DNA of 64,000 nt, from positions 81,288,917 to 81,352,916 of the forward strand of contig OX328128.1 in assembly GCA_946811695.1 (NCBI GenBank), read 5' to 3'. The stretch is from Gonocerus acuteangulatus (lineage: Eukaryota > Arthropoda > Insecta > Hemiptera > Coreidae). Below the pieces are notes generated by a model, which had not been told where the DNA came from, did no database searches, and saw only the letters and a list, made by a program, of their open reading frames with translations. Below, piece by piece: positions 63,955 through 64,000 of this stretch (position 1 is its first letter; each line of letters begins with the position of its first letter). Position numbers and translations under genes: made by a program.

Positions 63955-64000
63955 CTGCATCATCTTAGCGCGGTTCCGTTCTTAACCCTAATGTCATTTG
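63955..64000 (-). mobile_element. Family B repeat, copy 5 (cut by window end)
   Basis: CTCGCAGGTACTGCATCATC and TTAGCGCGGTTCCGTTC match the 3' ends at 24819 and 61516. The terminal GTCCGA is missing, and the element continues bey the window. Confidence 0.6.

Overview
This window is repeat-dominated, AT-rich animal DNA. It is almost certainly from an arthropod and most likely an insect with a large genome; hemipteran is only a guess. I base this on the element types: I-type LINEs with RNase H, Jockey and RTE LINEs, tRNA- and 5S-derived SINEs, hAT and piggyBac-like DNA elements, Helitron-like repeats and (AT)n-bearing dispersed repeats. No intact host gene, true tRNA or rRNA gene, CRISPR array or prokaryotic operon is recognisable. 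Every coding sequence I can support belongs to a transposable element, and most are truncated or broken.

Layout. 0-10 kb: a hAT MITE, then interleaved copies of two related untyped repeat families, called A and B here. Both have a 5' hairpin starting AGC, an (AT)n tract, internal tandem modules and a 3' end near GTCGGAC, and both sit in T-tracts. Family E repeats host one B copy. 10-15.5 kb: a 5'-truncated RTE LINE whose end has become a 35-bp minisatellite, a frameshifted Jockey LINE, a hammerhead-ribozyme-like motif and a second Jockey fragment. 15.5-20.9 kb: tandem repeats, a diverged B copy, a tRNA-derived SINE and a possible solo LTR. 21-24.8 kb: a LINE ORF1 (gag-like) pseudogene split by a 2.5-kb I-type LINE. 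24.8-34.7 kb: B, a SINE with three tRNA-like heads, A, two hammerhead-like motifs in opposite orientation, and Helitron-like F elements around an I-LINE tail. 35-40.1 kb: a Jockey fragment, a palindrome, a 22-unit 39-bp array, a Helitron-like element with full terminal hallmarks and a 21-unit 22-bp array.

40.27-44.68 kb is a hAT element with perfect 8-bp target duplications. It contains a second TIR element, which itself contains a SINE and a 1-kb near-perfect palindromic hAT MITE; an I-LINE fragment lies farther right inside the hAT. 45.2-47.3 kb is a tandem duplication in which one copy carries a LINE, a piggyBac-like element and another LINE, and the other copy is the empty site. 50.3-57.7 kb is an expanded inverted relative of 32.4-34.1 kb. 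Its I-LINE 3' end has grown into a 65-bp satellite of about 40 units, which was then split by a 3-kb I-LINE with an uninterrupted RT-RNase H reading frame. 58.4-60 kb is a 23/46-bp higher-order repeat. 61-64 kb holds a 5S-derived SINE and a 2.2-kb B copy between 131-bp direct duplications.

Two themes run through the window. First, tandem arrays repeatedly arise from segments of dispersed elements, and single-copy progenitors are often still visible. Second, the I-type LINEs end in a hairpin whose stem sequence differs between copies while base pairing is kept, followed by TAAA-like tails. No computation was run: boundaries and relationships come from reading the sequence, and family names rest on motif recognition.
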